Positions 52,572 through 63,135 of a stretch of 64,000 nt of DNA are shown here, piece by piece. Below the pieces are notes generated by a model. That model saw nothing but the letters and a program-made list of their open reading frames with translations, was not told the DNA's origin and searched no databases. Source of the stretch: Fodinibacter sp963747405 (GTDB lineage: Bacteria > Actinomycetota > Actinomycetes > Actinomycetales > Dermatophilaceae); contig CAVVFG010000016.1 of assembly GCA_963747405.1 (NCBI GenBank), positions 310,001-374,000 on the forward strand. The letters run 5' to 3'. Both the position numbers and the translations under genes were made by a program. Numbering within the stretch: position 1 is the stretch's first letter; each line of letters begins with the position of its first letter.

Positions 52572-53430
52572 CGTCGGTGCTCTCTCGCTGGTCGGGGTGC
52601 TCGGCCGGCTCGGTGGTGTCGGCCGGCTCGGTGGTGTCGGGGGCCTCGGGGGGCGGTTCGGGGTCGGTCGGCTCCGGTGCCTCCGGCGCCGGGGGCGACT
52701 CGGGCGCGGCCGGTCCCTGCGCCCACCCGTGCGGGTCGGCGAAGACCGGTGCCTCGGCCGGCTCTGTGGCGGCGCCCAACTCTAGGGCGTCGGCGCGCAC
52801 CCGCTCGACGACCTCCATCACGTCGGCCTCCGCGAGCGCACCGACGCGCAGGAAGACCGGCTCCTCACGGGTGCAGTCGACGATGGTCGACGCCAGCCCG
52901 CCGGTGACCGGGCCGCCATCGAGGTAGAACTCCACGGCCGCGCCGAGCTGGCTGGCGGCCTCGACCACGGTGCGGGATGCCGGGTGCCCGGTGCGGTTGG
53001 CGCTGCTCACCGCCATCGGGCCCACCTCGCGCAGCAGCTCGAGCGCCACCGGGTCGTCCGGCATCCGCAGCGCGACGGTGCCGCCGGTCTCGCCGAGGTC
53101 CCAGGCCAGCGAGGGCTGCGCGCGCACCACGATGGTGAGCGGCCCGGGCCAGAACGCCGCGACCAGGGCGCGGGCGTAGTCGGGCACGTCGGTGGCCAGG
53201 CCGTCGACCGTGCGGGCGTCGGCCACGAGCACCGGTGGCGGCATGTCGGAGCCGCGGCCCTTGGCCGCGAGCAGCGCGCGCACCGCAGTGGCGGAGAAGG
53301 CATCGGCGCCGATGCCGTAGAGGGTGTCGGTCGGGAGCACGACGAGCGAGCCCCCTCGCACACCGGCGGCGGCCTTGGGGATCGCGTCGGCCCGTCCGTG
53401 GTCGGTGGTGCAGTCGAAGACCGGGCTCAT
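52564..53430 (-). CDS. L-threonylcarbamoyladenylate synthase (Sua5/YrdC/TsaC)
   Basis: 288 residues. The YrdC fold occupies about residues 1-205 (VVLPTDTLYGIGADAFSATA, FWPGPLTIVVRA, VALRMPDDP, PMAVSSANRTGHPAS). It makes the threonylcarbamoyl-AMP used for t6A37 in tRNA. The last 75 residues are a Pro/Glu/Thr tail with a small repeat (DTTEPADTTEPAE), unlike the Sua5 C-domain. ATG 53430. Confidence 0.93.
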   Translation of the reverse strand: MSPVFDCTTDHGRADAIPKAAAGVRGGSLVVLPTDTLYGIGADAFSATAVRALLAAKGRGSDMPPPVLVADARTVDGLATDVPDYARALVAAFWPGPLTIVVRAQPSLAWDLGETGGTVALRMPDDPVALELLREVGPMAVSSANRTGHPASRTVVEAASQLGAAVEFYLDGGPVTGGLASTIVDCTREEPVFLRVGALAEADVMEVVERVRADALELGAATEPAEAPVFADPHGWAQGPAAPESPPAPEAPEPTDPEPPPEAPDTTEPADTTEPAEHPDQRESTDDD

Positions 53431-53473
53431 GGGAGTCAGCCTAGGGTTCGCGATCCGCCCGCACGGACACGGC

Positions 53474-54325
53474 TCACCGCGCGCGCACGGCGACCGTCGT
53501 GCGCGGGCGACCCGCGAGGTCCACGTGGTCGACCGTCTCGGCCCACCAGCCCGTCGCCCGCAGCGCGCGCGGCAGGGTGGTGCCCTGGCCGTCGGCGTGC
53601 TCCATCACGAGCACCCCGCCGGGCCGCAGCAGCACCGCGGCCCGCGCCGCCACCGCGAGCGGGGTCGCGAGCCCGTCGGCCGACCCCCCGTACAGCGCCA
53701 CTTCCGGGTCGTGGTCGCGCACCTCGGGGTCGACCGGCACGGCGCCCACCGGGATGTACGGAGGGTTGCTCACGACCACGTCGACCTCGCCCGCGAGGTC
53801 GTCGAACGCCGTGGTGGCGTCACCGAGGCGCACCTCGACGTCGAGGCGGAGCCGGTCACGGTTCGCGACCGCCCAGCCGTGGGCGAGGTCGGACAGCTCG
53901 ACGGCCAGCACCCGGGCGCCGGGCAGCTCGTCCTTGACCGCGAGCGCGATGGCCCCCGAGCCGGTGCACAGGTCGACCACGACGGCGTGGTCTCCGAGGC
54001 CCGAGGCCGCGTCGATCGCCAGCCCCGCCGTCCCCTCGGTCTCCGGCCGGGGCACGAACACCCCCGGCCCGACGGCGAGGGTGAGCCGGCGGAAGTGCGC
54101 CACCCCCGTGAGGTGCTGCAGGGGCACTCGGGCCGCCCGCTCGGCGACCAGCGCGGCGTACCCACGGGGTTCCGCCGCCCCCAGCACCATCGCCCGGCGG
54201 ACCTCGCCGGGCTCGGCGCCCATCGCGTGCGCGGCAAGCGCCACGGCATCCGCCTCGGGCGAGGCGATGCCGGCCGCGGCCAGCCGTGCGGTCGCCTCGC
54301 GCACCGCCGCACGCAGGTCGCTCAC
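53474..54325 (-). CDS. prmC: Release factor glutamine methyltransferase
   Basis: 283 residues. N-terminal helical domain, SAM-binding VVDLCTGSGAIALAV and catalytic NPPY in VVVSNPPYIPVGAV. Methylates the GGQ Gln of release factors, including the prfA product encoded just upstream; the two genes overlap by GTGA. Confidence 0.95.
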   Translation of the reverse strand: MSDLRAAVREATARLAAAGIASPEADAVALAAHAMGAEPGEVRRAMVLGAAEPRGYAALVAERAARVPLQHLTGVAHFRRLTLAVGPGVFVPRPETEGTAGLAIDAASGLGDHAVVVDLCTGSGAIALAVKDELPGARVLAVELSDLAHGWAVANRDRLRLDVEVRLGDATTAFDDLAGEVDVVVSNPPYIPVGAVPVDPEVRDHDPEVALYGGSADGLATPLAVAARAAVLLRPGGVLVMEHADGQGTTLPRALRATGWWAETVDHVDLAGRPRTTVAVRAR

Positions 54326-55398
54326 CGGTCGGCGATCGCGGCCAGCCGGGCGGCCTCGTCGGCGTCGACGCAGCTCTGGATGACCGGGTCGAGATCTCCG
54401 TCGAGCACGGTGTCGAGGTTGTAGGCCTTGAAGCCGGTGCGGTGGTCGCTGATCCGGTTCTCGGGGTAGTTGTAGGTGCGGATGCGCTCGGAGCGGTCGA
54501 CGGTGCGCACCTGGCTGGCGCGGGCGTCGGCATCCGCGGCGTGCCGCTCGTCCATCGCCATCTGGTGCAGCCTGGCGCGCAGCACGCGCATCGCGGCCTC
54601 GCGGTTCTGCAGCTGGCTCTTCTCGTTCTGGCAGGAGACGACCACGCCGGTGGGCACGTGGGTGATGCGCACGGCGGAGTCGGTGGTGTTCACGCTCTGG
54701 CCGCCCGGGCCGCTGGAGCGGAAGACGTCGATGCGCAGGTCGTGGGGGTCGATCGACACCTCGACGTCCTCGGCCTCGGGCATCACCCAGACGCCGGCGG
54801 CGCTGGTGTGGATGCGGCCCTGGCTCTCGGTCACCGGCACCCGCTGCACGCGGTGCACCCCGCCCTCGAACTTCAGCCGGGCCCACGGGGCCTGGCCGGG
54901 CTGCGGGTTGCCGCGCGCCTTGACCGAGACCCGCGCGTCCTTGTAGCCGCCGAGGTCGCTCTCGGTGGCGTCGAGCACCTCGGTGCGCCACCCGCGGCGC
55001 TCGGCGTGCCGCAGGTACATGCGCAGCAGGTCGCCGGCGAACAGGGCCGACTCCTCGCCGCCCTCTCCCGCCTTCACCTCGAGGATGACGTCCCGGTCGT
55101 CGTCGGGGTCGCGCGGGATGAGCAGCCGCCGCAGCCGGTCCTCGGCCGCGGCCAGGGTCGCCTCGAGCGCGGGGATCTCCGTGGCGAAGGAGGGGTCCTC
55201 GGCCGCGAGCTCGCGGGCGGCGCCGAGGTCGTCGCGGGCGCTGACCCAGGCGTGGTGAGCGGCCACGGTCGGGCCCAGCGCGGCATACCGCTTGCCCAGC
55301 TCGCGGCTGCGGTCGGGGTCGGAGGCGACCGTGGGGTCACCCATCTGGCGCTCGAGGGCAGCGTGCTCGTCGACGAGGGCCTGCGCGGAGTCGAGCAC
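54322..55398 (-). CDS. prfA: Peptide chain release factor 1
   Basis: 358 residues. GGQ catalytic motif in RSSGPGGQSVNTTDSAVRIT and the codon-recognition region near VSIDPHDLRIDVF and RIRTYNYPENRISDHRTGFK; ends translation at UAA and UAG. GTG 55398 with GGAGA 5 bases upstream. Confidence 0.97.
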   Translation of the reverse strand: MLDSAQALVDEHAALERQMGDPTVASDPDRSRELGKRYAALGPTVAAHHAWVSARDDLGAARELAAEDPSFATEIPALEATLAAAEDRLRRLLIPRDPDDDRDVILEVKAGEGGEESALFAGDLLRMYLRHAERRGWRTEVLDATESDLGGYKDARVSVKARGNPQPGQAPWARLKFEGGVHRVQRVPVTESQGRIHTSAAGVWVMPEAEDVEVSIDPHDLRIDVFRSSGPGGQSVNTTDSAVRITHVPTGVVVSCQNEKSQLQNREAAMRVLRARLHQMAMDERHAADADARASQVRTVDRSERIRTYNYPENRISDHRTGFKAYNLDTVLDGDLDPVIQSCVDADEAARLAAIADR

Positions 55399-55484
55399 GG
55401 GAGTCTCCGATGGTCGGGAAGGGGGTGAGGCGAACGCGACGCGCCGGCCCACCCGGGAGGGGTGGGCCGGCGCGGTCGAGCCGG

Positions 55485-55703
55485 CTACTTGGCGGCGACC
55501 TTCTTGCCGTAGCGGGCCTCGAAGCGGGCGACGCGGCCGCCGGTGTCGAGGATCTTCTGCTTGCCCGTGTAGAACGGGTGGCACTGCGAGCAGACGTCGG
55601 CGTGGATGACGCCGTTCTTCGCGGTGCTGCGGGTGGTGAACGTGTTGCCACAGGTGCAGGTGACCGTGGTCTCGACGTAGTCGGGGTGGATGTCCTTCTT
55701 CAC
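55485..55703 (-). CDS. rpmE: 50S ribosomal protein L31, zinc-binding form
   Basis: 72 residues. CTCGNTFTT and CSQCHPFYTGKQK give the Cys set of the C+ paralogue, which holds zinc. GTG 55703 with GGAGA 4 bases upstream. Confidence 0.97.
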   Translation of the reverse strand: MKKDIHPDYVETTVTCTCGNTFTTRSTAKNGVIHADVCSQCHPFYTGKQKILDTGGRVARFEARYGKKVAAK

Positions 55704-56014
55704 GATGTCTCCTCGGATGCCTCCGGGTCGGCGGGCTCAGCACGGTGCTGCAAACCCTTGGCGCCCCGCCTGCGCCCCTCGTGAGGGAGGCGCTCAGGAA
55801 ACGCATCTGATGCCGTGAACCGGTCCAGCGGTCAAGTGTGCCAGAGCAGGCACACGGTGACCTAAACGCCGGGGGACCAGCCGGCATTCCTGCCCCGTCG
55901 CACCGCTCGGCCACCACGGCCGACGGCATCACTGCGCGAGCCGGGGTGGCGCGGGTCCGGGAAGCCCGCCGGGCCGCCCCCGCGGTGTCGGGGGGGTTTG
56001 GGTACCGTCGCGGG
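55704..56014. promoter_or_regulatory. 311-base divergent spacer with rpmE promoter
   Basis: No gene is supported here. For rpmE on the minus strand, -35 TTGACC (55830-55835) and -10 CATCAG (55807-55812) are 17 bases apart, about 100 bases before the start codon. The leader between contains GC-rich self-complementary stretches near 55755-55795 that could form a ribosomal-protein type control structure. For the plus-strand LLM gene, TACCGT at 56003-56008 lies 6 bases before ATG 56015, a leaderless arrangement. Confidence 0.45.
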
Positions 56015-56863
56015 ATGCGCTTCGGAGCCGTCATCCCGTATGCCGACGAGCAGACCTTCACCGAGCTGGCCACCGTGGCCGAGCACGCCGGGTGGGACAT
56101 GGTCTTCTCCTGGGAGGCCGTCTGGGGCCAGGACGCCTGGGCCACCCTGGCGGCGGCGTCCATGGTCACCGAGCGGGTGCGGCTCGGCACGCTGCTCACC
56201 CCGGCCTCGCGTTACCGGCCGTGGGACCTCGCCTCGCGGGTCGGGTCGGTCGACCGCCTCTCCGACGGGCGGGTCACCCTCGGGGTCGGGCTCGGCGCCC
56301 TGCACGGCAACTGGCTGGCGTTCGAGCCTGACGAGGGCCGGGCGGTGCGGGCCGCCAAGCTCGATGAGGTACTGGCCATCTACGCCGGGCTGATGGGCGG
56401 CCAGCCGTTCGAGTTCGCCGGCGAGCACTTCAGCGCCCGGCCGGTGCCCGAGCTGATCCCGCCGCCGCCGGTGCAGCAGCCGCACCCGCCGGTGTGGGTC
56501 GTCGGGGCGTTGGTGCCCGGCCGCGCCCGCCAGCGTTCGCTCGAGCGTGCGGCCCAGTGGCAGGGGGTCTTCCCCGCCGTTGCCGCGGGCCAGTCCGGCC
56601 AGTCGGGGCTCACTCTCGACGCCCTGCGGGAGGTGGTCGAGCGCGTCGGCACCCTGCGGGCCGACGCCGGCCTGGGCATGCGCGACTACGACGTGGTGGT
56701 CGAGGGCGACAGCCACGGGTCCTTCGGCGGGGTGCGGCCACCGGTGCAGCCCTGGGCCGACGCCGGCGCCACCTGGTGGGTCGAGTCGTGGTGGGACCTC
56801 CCCGACTCCCCCGAGGGCGTCGCCGAGGTCCGCCGCCGCCTGGCGCTCGGCCCCCGCAGATGA
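56015..56863 (+). CDS. LLM-class (luciferase-like) flavin-dependent oxidoreductase
   Basis: 282 residues. TIM-barrel bacterial-luciferase fold: LGTLLTPASRYRPWDLASRV, LSDGRVTLGVGLGALHGNWL and PPVWVVGALVPGRARQRSLE. Probably uses FMNH2 or F420; the substrate is unknown. It is coupled by ATGA to the GNAT gene and interrupts the usual rho-rpmE neighbourhood. Confidence 0.88.
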   Translation: MRFGAVIPYADEQTFTELATVAEHAGWDMVFSWEAVWGQDAWATLAAASMVTERVRLGTLLTPASRYRPWDLASRVGSVDRLSDGRVTLGVGLGALHGNWLAFEPDEGRAVRAAKLDEVLAIYAGLMGGQPFEFAGEHFSARPVPELIPPPPVQQPHPPVWVVGALVPGRARQRSLERAAQWQGVFPAVAAGQSGQSGLTLDALREVVERVGTLRADAGLGMRDYDVVVEGDSHGSFGGVRPPVQPWADAGATWWVESWWDLPDSPEGVAEVRRRLALGPRR

Positions 56864-57423
56864 CCTCGCCGGCGGAACGAGGAACGTCGCCGTCGGCGCG
56901 CCGGACGGCGGCGGGCGGGCGCCGCCCGGAATCCGGCGTCACCGCAGCCCCGGTGGTCATCCGGGTCGCGACCGCGGCCGATGCCGCGGCCCTGGTGACG
57001 TTGCGGGCGGTGATGTTCGAGGCGATGGGCACGGCATCCGCGGCGATCGCCGACCCCGGGTGGCGCAGTGCGGCGCACGAGTGGTTCGCCGTCCGGGCCG
57101 CGGCACCCGGCGCGCGCATCGTCGTCGCCGACAGCGACGGGCGGGTGGTCTCCGGGGCCGTCGGTGAGGTGACCGCGCTCATCCCGGGCCCCCACACGGT
57201 CAACGGCTCGGTCGGCCTCATCTCGAACGTCGCGACCCTGCAGGCGTGGCGGGGGCGGGGCCTGGCCGCGGCCTGCACCGACGACCTGCTGCGCTGGTTC
57301 GTCGACGAGACAGACGTGCGCCGGGTCGACCTGTTCGCCACCGGGGCCGGGGCGCGGATCTACGCGAAGCGGGGTTTCACCGTGCGTGGCTTCGAGGCGA
57401 TGGTGCTTCCACTCCCCCGGTGA
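56860..57423 (+). CDS. GNAT-family N-acetyltransferase
   Basis: 187 residues. About 30 disordered N-terminal residues, then VIRVATAADAAALVTLRAVM, the acetyl-CoA loop NVATLQAWRGRGLAAACTDD and the C-terminal GAGARIYAKRGFTVRGFEAM. Acyl acceptor unknown. ATG 56860 overlaps the LLM stop. Confidence 0.88.
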   Translation: MTSPAERGTSPSARRTAAGGRRPESGVTAAPVVIRVATAADAAALVTLRAVMFEAMGTASAAIADPGWRSAAHEWFAVRAAAPGARIVVADSDGRVVSGAVGEVTALIPGPHTVNGSVGLISNVATLQAWRGRGLAAACTDDLLRWFVDETDVRRVDLFATGAGARIYAKRGFTVRGFEAMVLPLPR

Positions 57424-57435
57424 CCGCCTCCCCGT

Positions 57436-57493
57436 CGACAGTAGAGAACACGCCGCCTCCCCCGAAGGGCAGGCGGCGTGTTCTCTACTGTCG
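57436..57493. repeat. Long intergenic hairpin, copy 2 of a dispersed element
   Basis: Arms 57436-57458 and 57471-57493 are perfectly complementary over 23 bp, with a 12-base loop that can itself pair CCC with GGG. It lies between the convergent GNAT and rho genes and probably ends both transcripts. The arms match those at 31205-31266 almost base for base (AGTAGAGAACACGCCGC versus one change); the loops are unrelated. Confidence 0.9.
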
Positions 57494-57504
57494 TGCGGCT
57501 CGAC

Positions 57505-59475
<1,971 letters not shown>

Positions 59476-59676
59476 GAAGGATCCTTCCCCTCGCTCGTGG
59501 ATGGCCTCGAAGTGGCCGATCATGTGGGAGCCCACGCCGGACGCGCAGCGCATGGCTGGACGGCGGCCCTGGTCGTGGTGGGCGACGTGCGGCAGGCATC
59601 GGGGGAAGCACCCGGCATCGGCTGCGGTCGCGAGGCACACAGTAGCACCGTGGGCTGTGCGTGCCGCGCGACCGCC

Positions 59677-59725
59677 GCACCGTGGCACGGTGCCGCACCG
59701 GGGCCGCACCGGGGCCGCACCGGGG
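59677..59725. repeat. hairpin followed by three 11-bp direct repeats, downstream of thrB
   Basis: GCACCGT (59677-59683) pairs with ACGGTGC (59687-59693) around GGC, and CCGCACCGGGG then occurs three times in a row at 59693-59725. The block lies 4 bases beyond the thrB stop in the 254-base gap before rho and may act as a terminator or processing site. The rest of the gap (to 59476) shows nothing else I can name except the rho ribosome site. Confidence 0.6.
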
Positions 59726-59729
59726 CTGC

Positions 59730-60677
59730 TCAGCCGCGCGAGAGCACCTCGACACAGGCGCCATGCGGCGGGATGCCGGGGGTCAGCACCCGCCAGGCGT
59801 CGCCGCCGAACGAGCGCACCTCGTCGACCCGGGTGCGCTGGGCCAGCACGAGCACGGACGGCCCGGCGCCGGAGATGACGGCGGCGTGGCCGGCCCCGCG
59901 CAGCGCGTCGACCAGCTCCATGGAGTGGGCGTACGAGGGGCGCCGGGCCTCCTGGTGCAGCCACTCGCGGGTGGCCGCGAAGAGGTGGTCGGGGGCGGCG
60001 CCGAGCGCATGGGTGAGCAGCGCGGCGCGGGCCGAGTTGGCGGCCGCGTCGGCCAGGCGCACCTGCTGCGGCAGCACCGAGCGCGCCTTGGCGGTCGACA
60101 GCTGCACGTCGGGTGCGAAGATCACCGGCTCGACGTCGGGGTGCACGGGCAGGTGCACGGTGGTGGTGCCGCCCCCACGGTCGTCGGTCCACGACAGCGT
60201 GGCGCCGCCGTGCACGCTGGCCGACGCGTTGTCGGGGTGACCCTCGAGCCGCGACGCCAGGCTGTTGGCGAAGGCCAGGTCGACGGTGTCGCCGGGCTGG
60301 CCTCTCGAGACGTCGTGCAGCGCCTGCGCCGCCACGATGCCGGTGACGATGGCCGTCGCCGACGACCCCATCCCCCGGCCGTGCGGCACGGCGTTGACGC
60401 AGGAGAGTGACAGCCCGTCGGGTGGCTCGACGCCCAGCTCGGCCCAGGCCACCTGCATGGCACGGTGCACCAGGTGGGTGGCGTCCAGCGGCACGGCGCC
60501 CTCCCCCTCGCCGCTGACGGTGACGACGAGCCCCGGCGTCCCGGTGACGGTGGCGCGGCAGCGGTCCCAGACGCCGAGGGCGCAGCCGACCGAGTCGAAC
60601 CCCGGGCCGAGGTTCGCGCTGCTCGCGGGGACCCGGACCTCGACGGCGGCCCCGACCCGCAGCCGGTCCCCGCTCAC
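59730..60677 (-). CDS. thrB: Homoserine kinase
   Basis: 315 residues. GHMP kinase fold with VRVPASSANLGPGFDSVGCA, ATP loop VPHGRGMGSSATAIVTGIVA and C-terminal AVISGAGPSVLVLA. Phosphorylates homoserine for threonine synthesis. GTG 60677, 1 base after the thrC stop. Confidence 0.96.
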   Translation of the reverse strand: MSGDRLRVGAAVEVRVPASSANLGPGFDSVGCALGVWDRCRATVTGTPGLVVTVSGEGEGAVPLDATHLVHRAMQVAWAELGVEPPDGLSLSCVNAVPHGRGMGSSATAIVTGIVAAQALHDVSRGQPGDTVDLAFANSLASRLEGHPDNASASVHGGATLSWTDDRGGGTTTVHLPVHPDVEPVIFAPDVQLSTAKARSVLPQQVRLADAAANSARAALLTHALGAAPDHLFAATREWLHQEARRPSYAHSMELVDALRGAGHAAVISGAGPSVLVLAQRTRVDEVRSFGGDAWRVLTPGIPPHGACVEVLSRG

Positions 60678-60678
60678 G

Positions 60679-61782
60679 TCACCCCTCGAGGCCCAGTGCC
60701 GCCGCGACGCTGAAGGCGTCGACCGGCACGCGCACGGGCTGGATGTCGGACCCGTCGGCCGTGCGCAGGGCCCACTGCGGGTCCTTCAGGCCGTGCCCGG
60801 TCACCGTGCACACCACCGTGGCGTCGGGGGGCACCGCCCCCGCCCGGTGCGCCTTGAGCAGGCCGGCGATGCTCGCCGCCGAGCCGGGCTCGACGAAGAT
60901 GCCCTCGGTCGAGGACAGCAGCCGGTGCGCCTCGAGGATCTGGTCGTCGGTCACCGACTCGATGCGACCGCCGGACTCGTCGCGTGCGGCCACGGCCTGG
61001 CGCCACGAGGCGGGGTTGCCGATGCGGATGGCGGTGGCGACGGTCTCGGGGTGGTCGACCGGGTGGCCGAGCACTATCGGGGCCGCGCCGGCCGCCTGGT
61101 AACCCCACATCTGCGGCGTTCGCGTGGCGACCGGTGCAAGCACCTCCCCACCGAGACCCTTTGTTGCGCAGGCATATTCGGTGTAGCCCTGCCAGTACGC
61201 CGTGATGTTGCCGGCGTTTCCCACCGGCAGCACGTGGATGTCGGGGGCGTCGCCGAGCGCGTCGACGACCTCGAACGCCGCGGTCTTCTGCCCTTCGATG
61301 CGGGCCGGGTTGACCGAGTTCACGAGCTCGACGGGGTAGGCCTCGGCCAGCTTGCGCGCCACGGTGAGGCAGTCGTCGAAGTTGCCCTCGACCTGGATCA
61401 GCGTCGCCCCGTGTGCGACGGCCTGGCTCAGCTTGCCCATCGCGATCTTGCCGTCGGGCACGAGCACGGCACAGGTCATCCCGGCCTTGGTCGCGTACGC
61501 CGCGGCACTGGCGCTGGTGTTGCCCGTGCTGGCGCAGATGACGGCCTTGGCACCGTTGCGCTTGGCCACCGACATCGCGGTGGTCATGCCGCGGTCCTTG
61601 AACGACGCCGTCGGGTTGAGACCCTCGAACTTCACGAGCACGTTGGCCCCGGTCAGCTCCGACAGGCTCTCGCACGGGACGAGCGGCGTGCCGCCCTCGA
61701 GCAGGGTCACGACCGGCGCGCCCTCCAGCATCGGCAGTCGGGCGGCGTACTCGCGGATGACTCCGCGCCACTGGTGCGCCAC
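60679..61782 (-). CDS. thrC: Threonine synthase
   Basis: 367 residues. PLP Lys in NPTASFKDRGMTTAMSVAKR, phosphate cradle VLPVGNAGNITAYWQGYTEY, and EPGSAASIAGLLK. Converts O-phosphohomoserine to threonine. GTG 61782 lies 3 bases after the hom stop. Confidence 0.96.
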   Translation of the reverse strand: MAHQWRGVIREYAARLPMLEGAPVVTLLEGGTPLVPCESLSELTGANVLVKFEGLNPTASFKDRGMTTAMSVAKRNGAKAVICASTGNTSASAAAYATKAGMTCAVLVPDGKIAMGKLSQAVAHGATLIQVEGNFDDCLTVARKLAEAYPVELVNSVNPARIEGQKTAAFEVVDALGDAPDIHVLPVGNAGNITAYWQGYTEYACATKGLGGEVLAPVATRTPQMWGYQAAGAAPIVLGHPVDHPETVATAIRIGNPASWRQAVAARDESGGRIESVTDDQILEAHRLLSSTEGIFVEPGSAASIAGLLKAHRAGAVPPDATVVCTVTGHGLKDPQWALRTADGSDIQPVRVPVDAFSVAAALGLEG

Positions 61783-61785
61783 TGC

Positions 61786-63135
61786 TCAGGCTCCTTCCAC
61801 GCGCATGACGGAGGCGACGTCCTGCACGGCCTCGAGGTCGGCGAGCGCGTCGACCGTCGACGCGAGCGCGGCATCCGTGGCCCGGTGCGTGACGACGATG
61901 AGCTTGGCGCGCTCCCCGTCGCCCGGGGCGACCTGCTGGCGCACCGTCTCGATCGAGACGCCGTGCTCGGCGAACACGGCCGCGACCTGGGCGAGCACGC
62001 CCGGGCGGTCGGCCACGTCGAGGCTGATGTGGTACCTCGTGACGGACGAGCCCATGTCGACCACCGGCAGGTCGGCGTAGGCCGACTCCCCCGGCCCGCG
62101 ACCACCGGCCACCTTGTGCCGGGCCACCGCGACCACGTCACCGAGCACGGCGGACGCCGTGGGGTCGCCACCCGCTCCGCGCCCGTAGAACATCAGCTCA
62201 CCGGCGGCGGCCGCCTCGACGAACACGGCGTTGAACGCCTCGCGGACGCTGGCCAGGGGGTGGCTGCGAGGGATCATCGCGGGGTGCACGCGCACGCTCA
62301 CCGCGGACGCGCCGTCGGCACCGGCGACCCGCTCGCAGATGGCGAGCAGCTTGACCACGCAGTCCATCTCGCCGGCGGCCTGGATGTCACCGGCGGTCAC
62401 CTCGGTGATGCCCTCACGGTGCACGTCGAGCGAGGAGACCCGGGTGTGGAAGGCCAGGCTGGCGAGGATGGCGGCCTTCGCGGCGGCGTCGAAGCCCTCG
62501 ACGTCGGCGGTGGGGTCGGCCTCGGCATAGCCCAGCGCCTGGGCCTGCTCGACGGTCTCGGCGAAGCCGGCTCCGGTGGTGTCCATCTTGTCGAGCACGA
62601 AGTTGGTGGTGCCGTTGACGATGCCGAGCACGCGGCGCACGTCGTCGCCGGCCAGCGACTCACGGATGGGGCGCAGGATGGGGATGGCGCCGGCCACCGC
62701 TGCCTCGTAGTAGAGGTCGACGTCGCACTTGTCGGCGGCGGCGTAGAGCGTCGGGCCGTCCTCGGCGAGCAGCGCCTTGTTGGCGGAGACGACCGACGCG
62801 CCGTGCTCCATGGCGCGCAGGATGAGGCCGCGGGCCGGCTCGATGCCGCCGATCACCTCGATGACCACGTCGGCGCGGGTGACCAGCTCGTCGGCGTCGG
62901 CGGTGAAGAGCGAGGGGTCGACCGGCACATCGGGTCGGGGCCGCTGCGGCCGGCGCACCGCGATGCCGACGAGCTCGAGCGGGGCTCCCGCGCGGGCGGC
63001 GAGGTCGTCGGCGTTCTCGACGAGCCGGGCGGCGACGGCGGACCCCACGACGCCGCAGCCGAGCAGCGCGACACGCAGGGGGGCACCGGGTTCGTGCGCC
63101 ATGGTGGGGTCCATCTCCTCGCTGTGGGTGCTCAC
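61786..63135 (-). CDS. hom: Homoserine dehydrogenase
   Basis: 449 residues. NAD(P)-binding RVALLGCGVVGSAVAARLVE, catalytic region VNGTTNFVLDKMDTTGAGFA and GYAEADPTADVEGFDAAAKA, and a C-terminal ACT domain (YHISLDVADRPGVLAQVAAV), the usual site for threonine feedback inhibition. GTG 63135 overlaps the lysA stop (GTGA). ATG 63102 is an alternative with GGAG 11 bases upstream. Confidence 0.96.
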   Translation of the reverse strand: MSTHSEEMDPTMAHEPGAPLRVALLGCGVVGSAVAARLVENADDLAARAGAPLELVGIAVRRPQRPRPDVPVDPSLFTADADELVTRADVVIEVIGGIEPARGLILRAMEHGASVVSANKALLAEDGPTLYAAADKCDVDLYYEAAVAGAIPILRPIRESLAGDDVRRVLGIVNGTTNFVLDKMDTTGAGFAETVEQAQALGYAEADPTADVEGFDAAAKAAILASLAFHTRVSSLDVHREGITEVTAGDIQAAGEMDCVVKLLAICERVAGADGASAVSVRVHPAMIPRSHPLASVREAFNAVFVEAAAAGELMFYGRGAGGDPTASAVLGDVVAVARHKVAGGRGPGESAYADLPVVDMGSSVTRYHISLDVADRPGVLAQVAAVFAEHGVSIETVRQQVAPGDGERAKLIVVTHRATDAALASTVDALADLEAVQDVASVMRVEGA

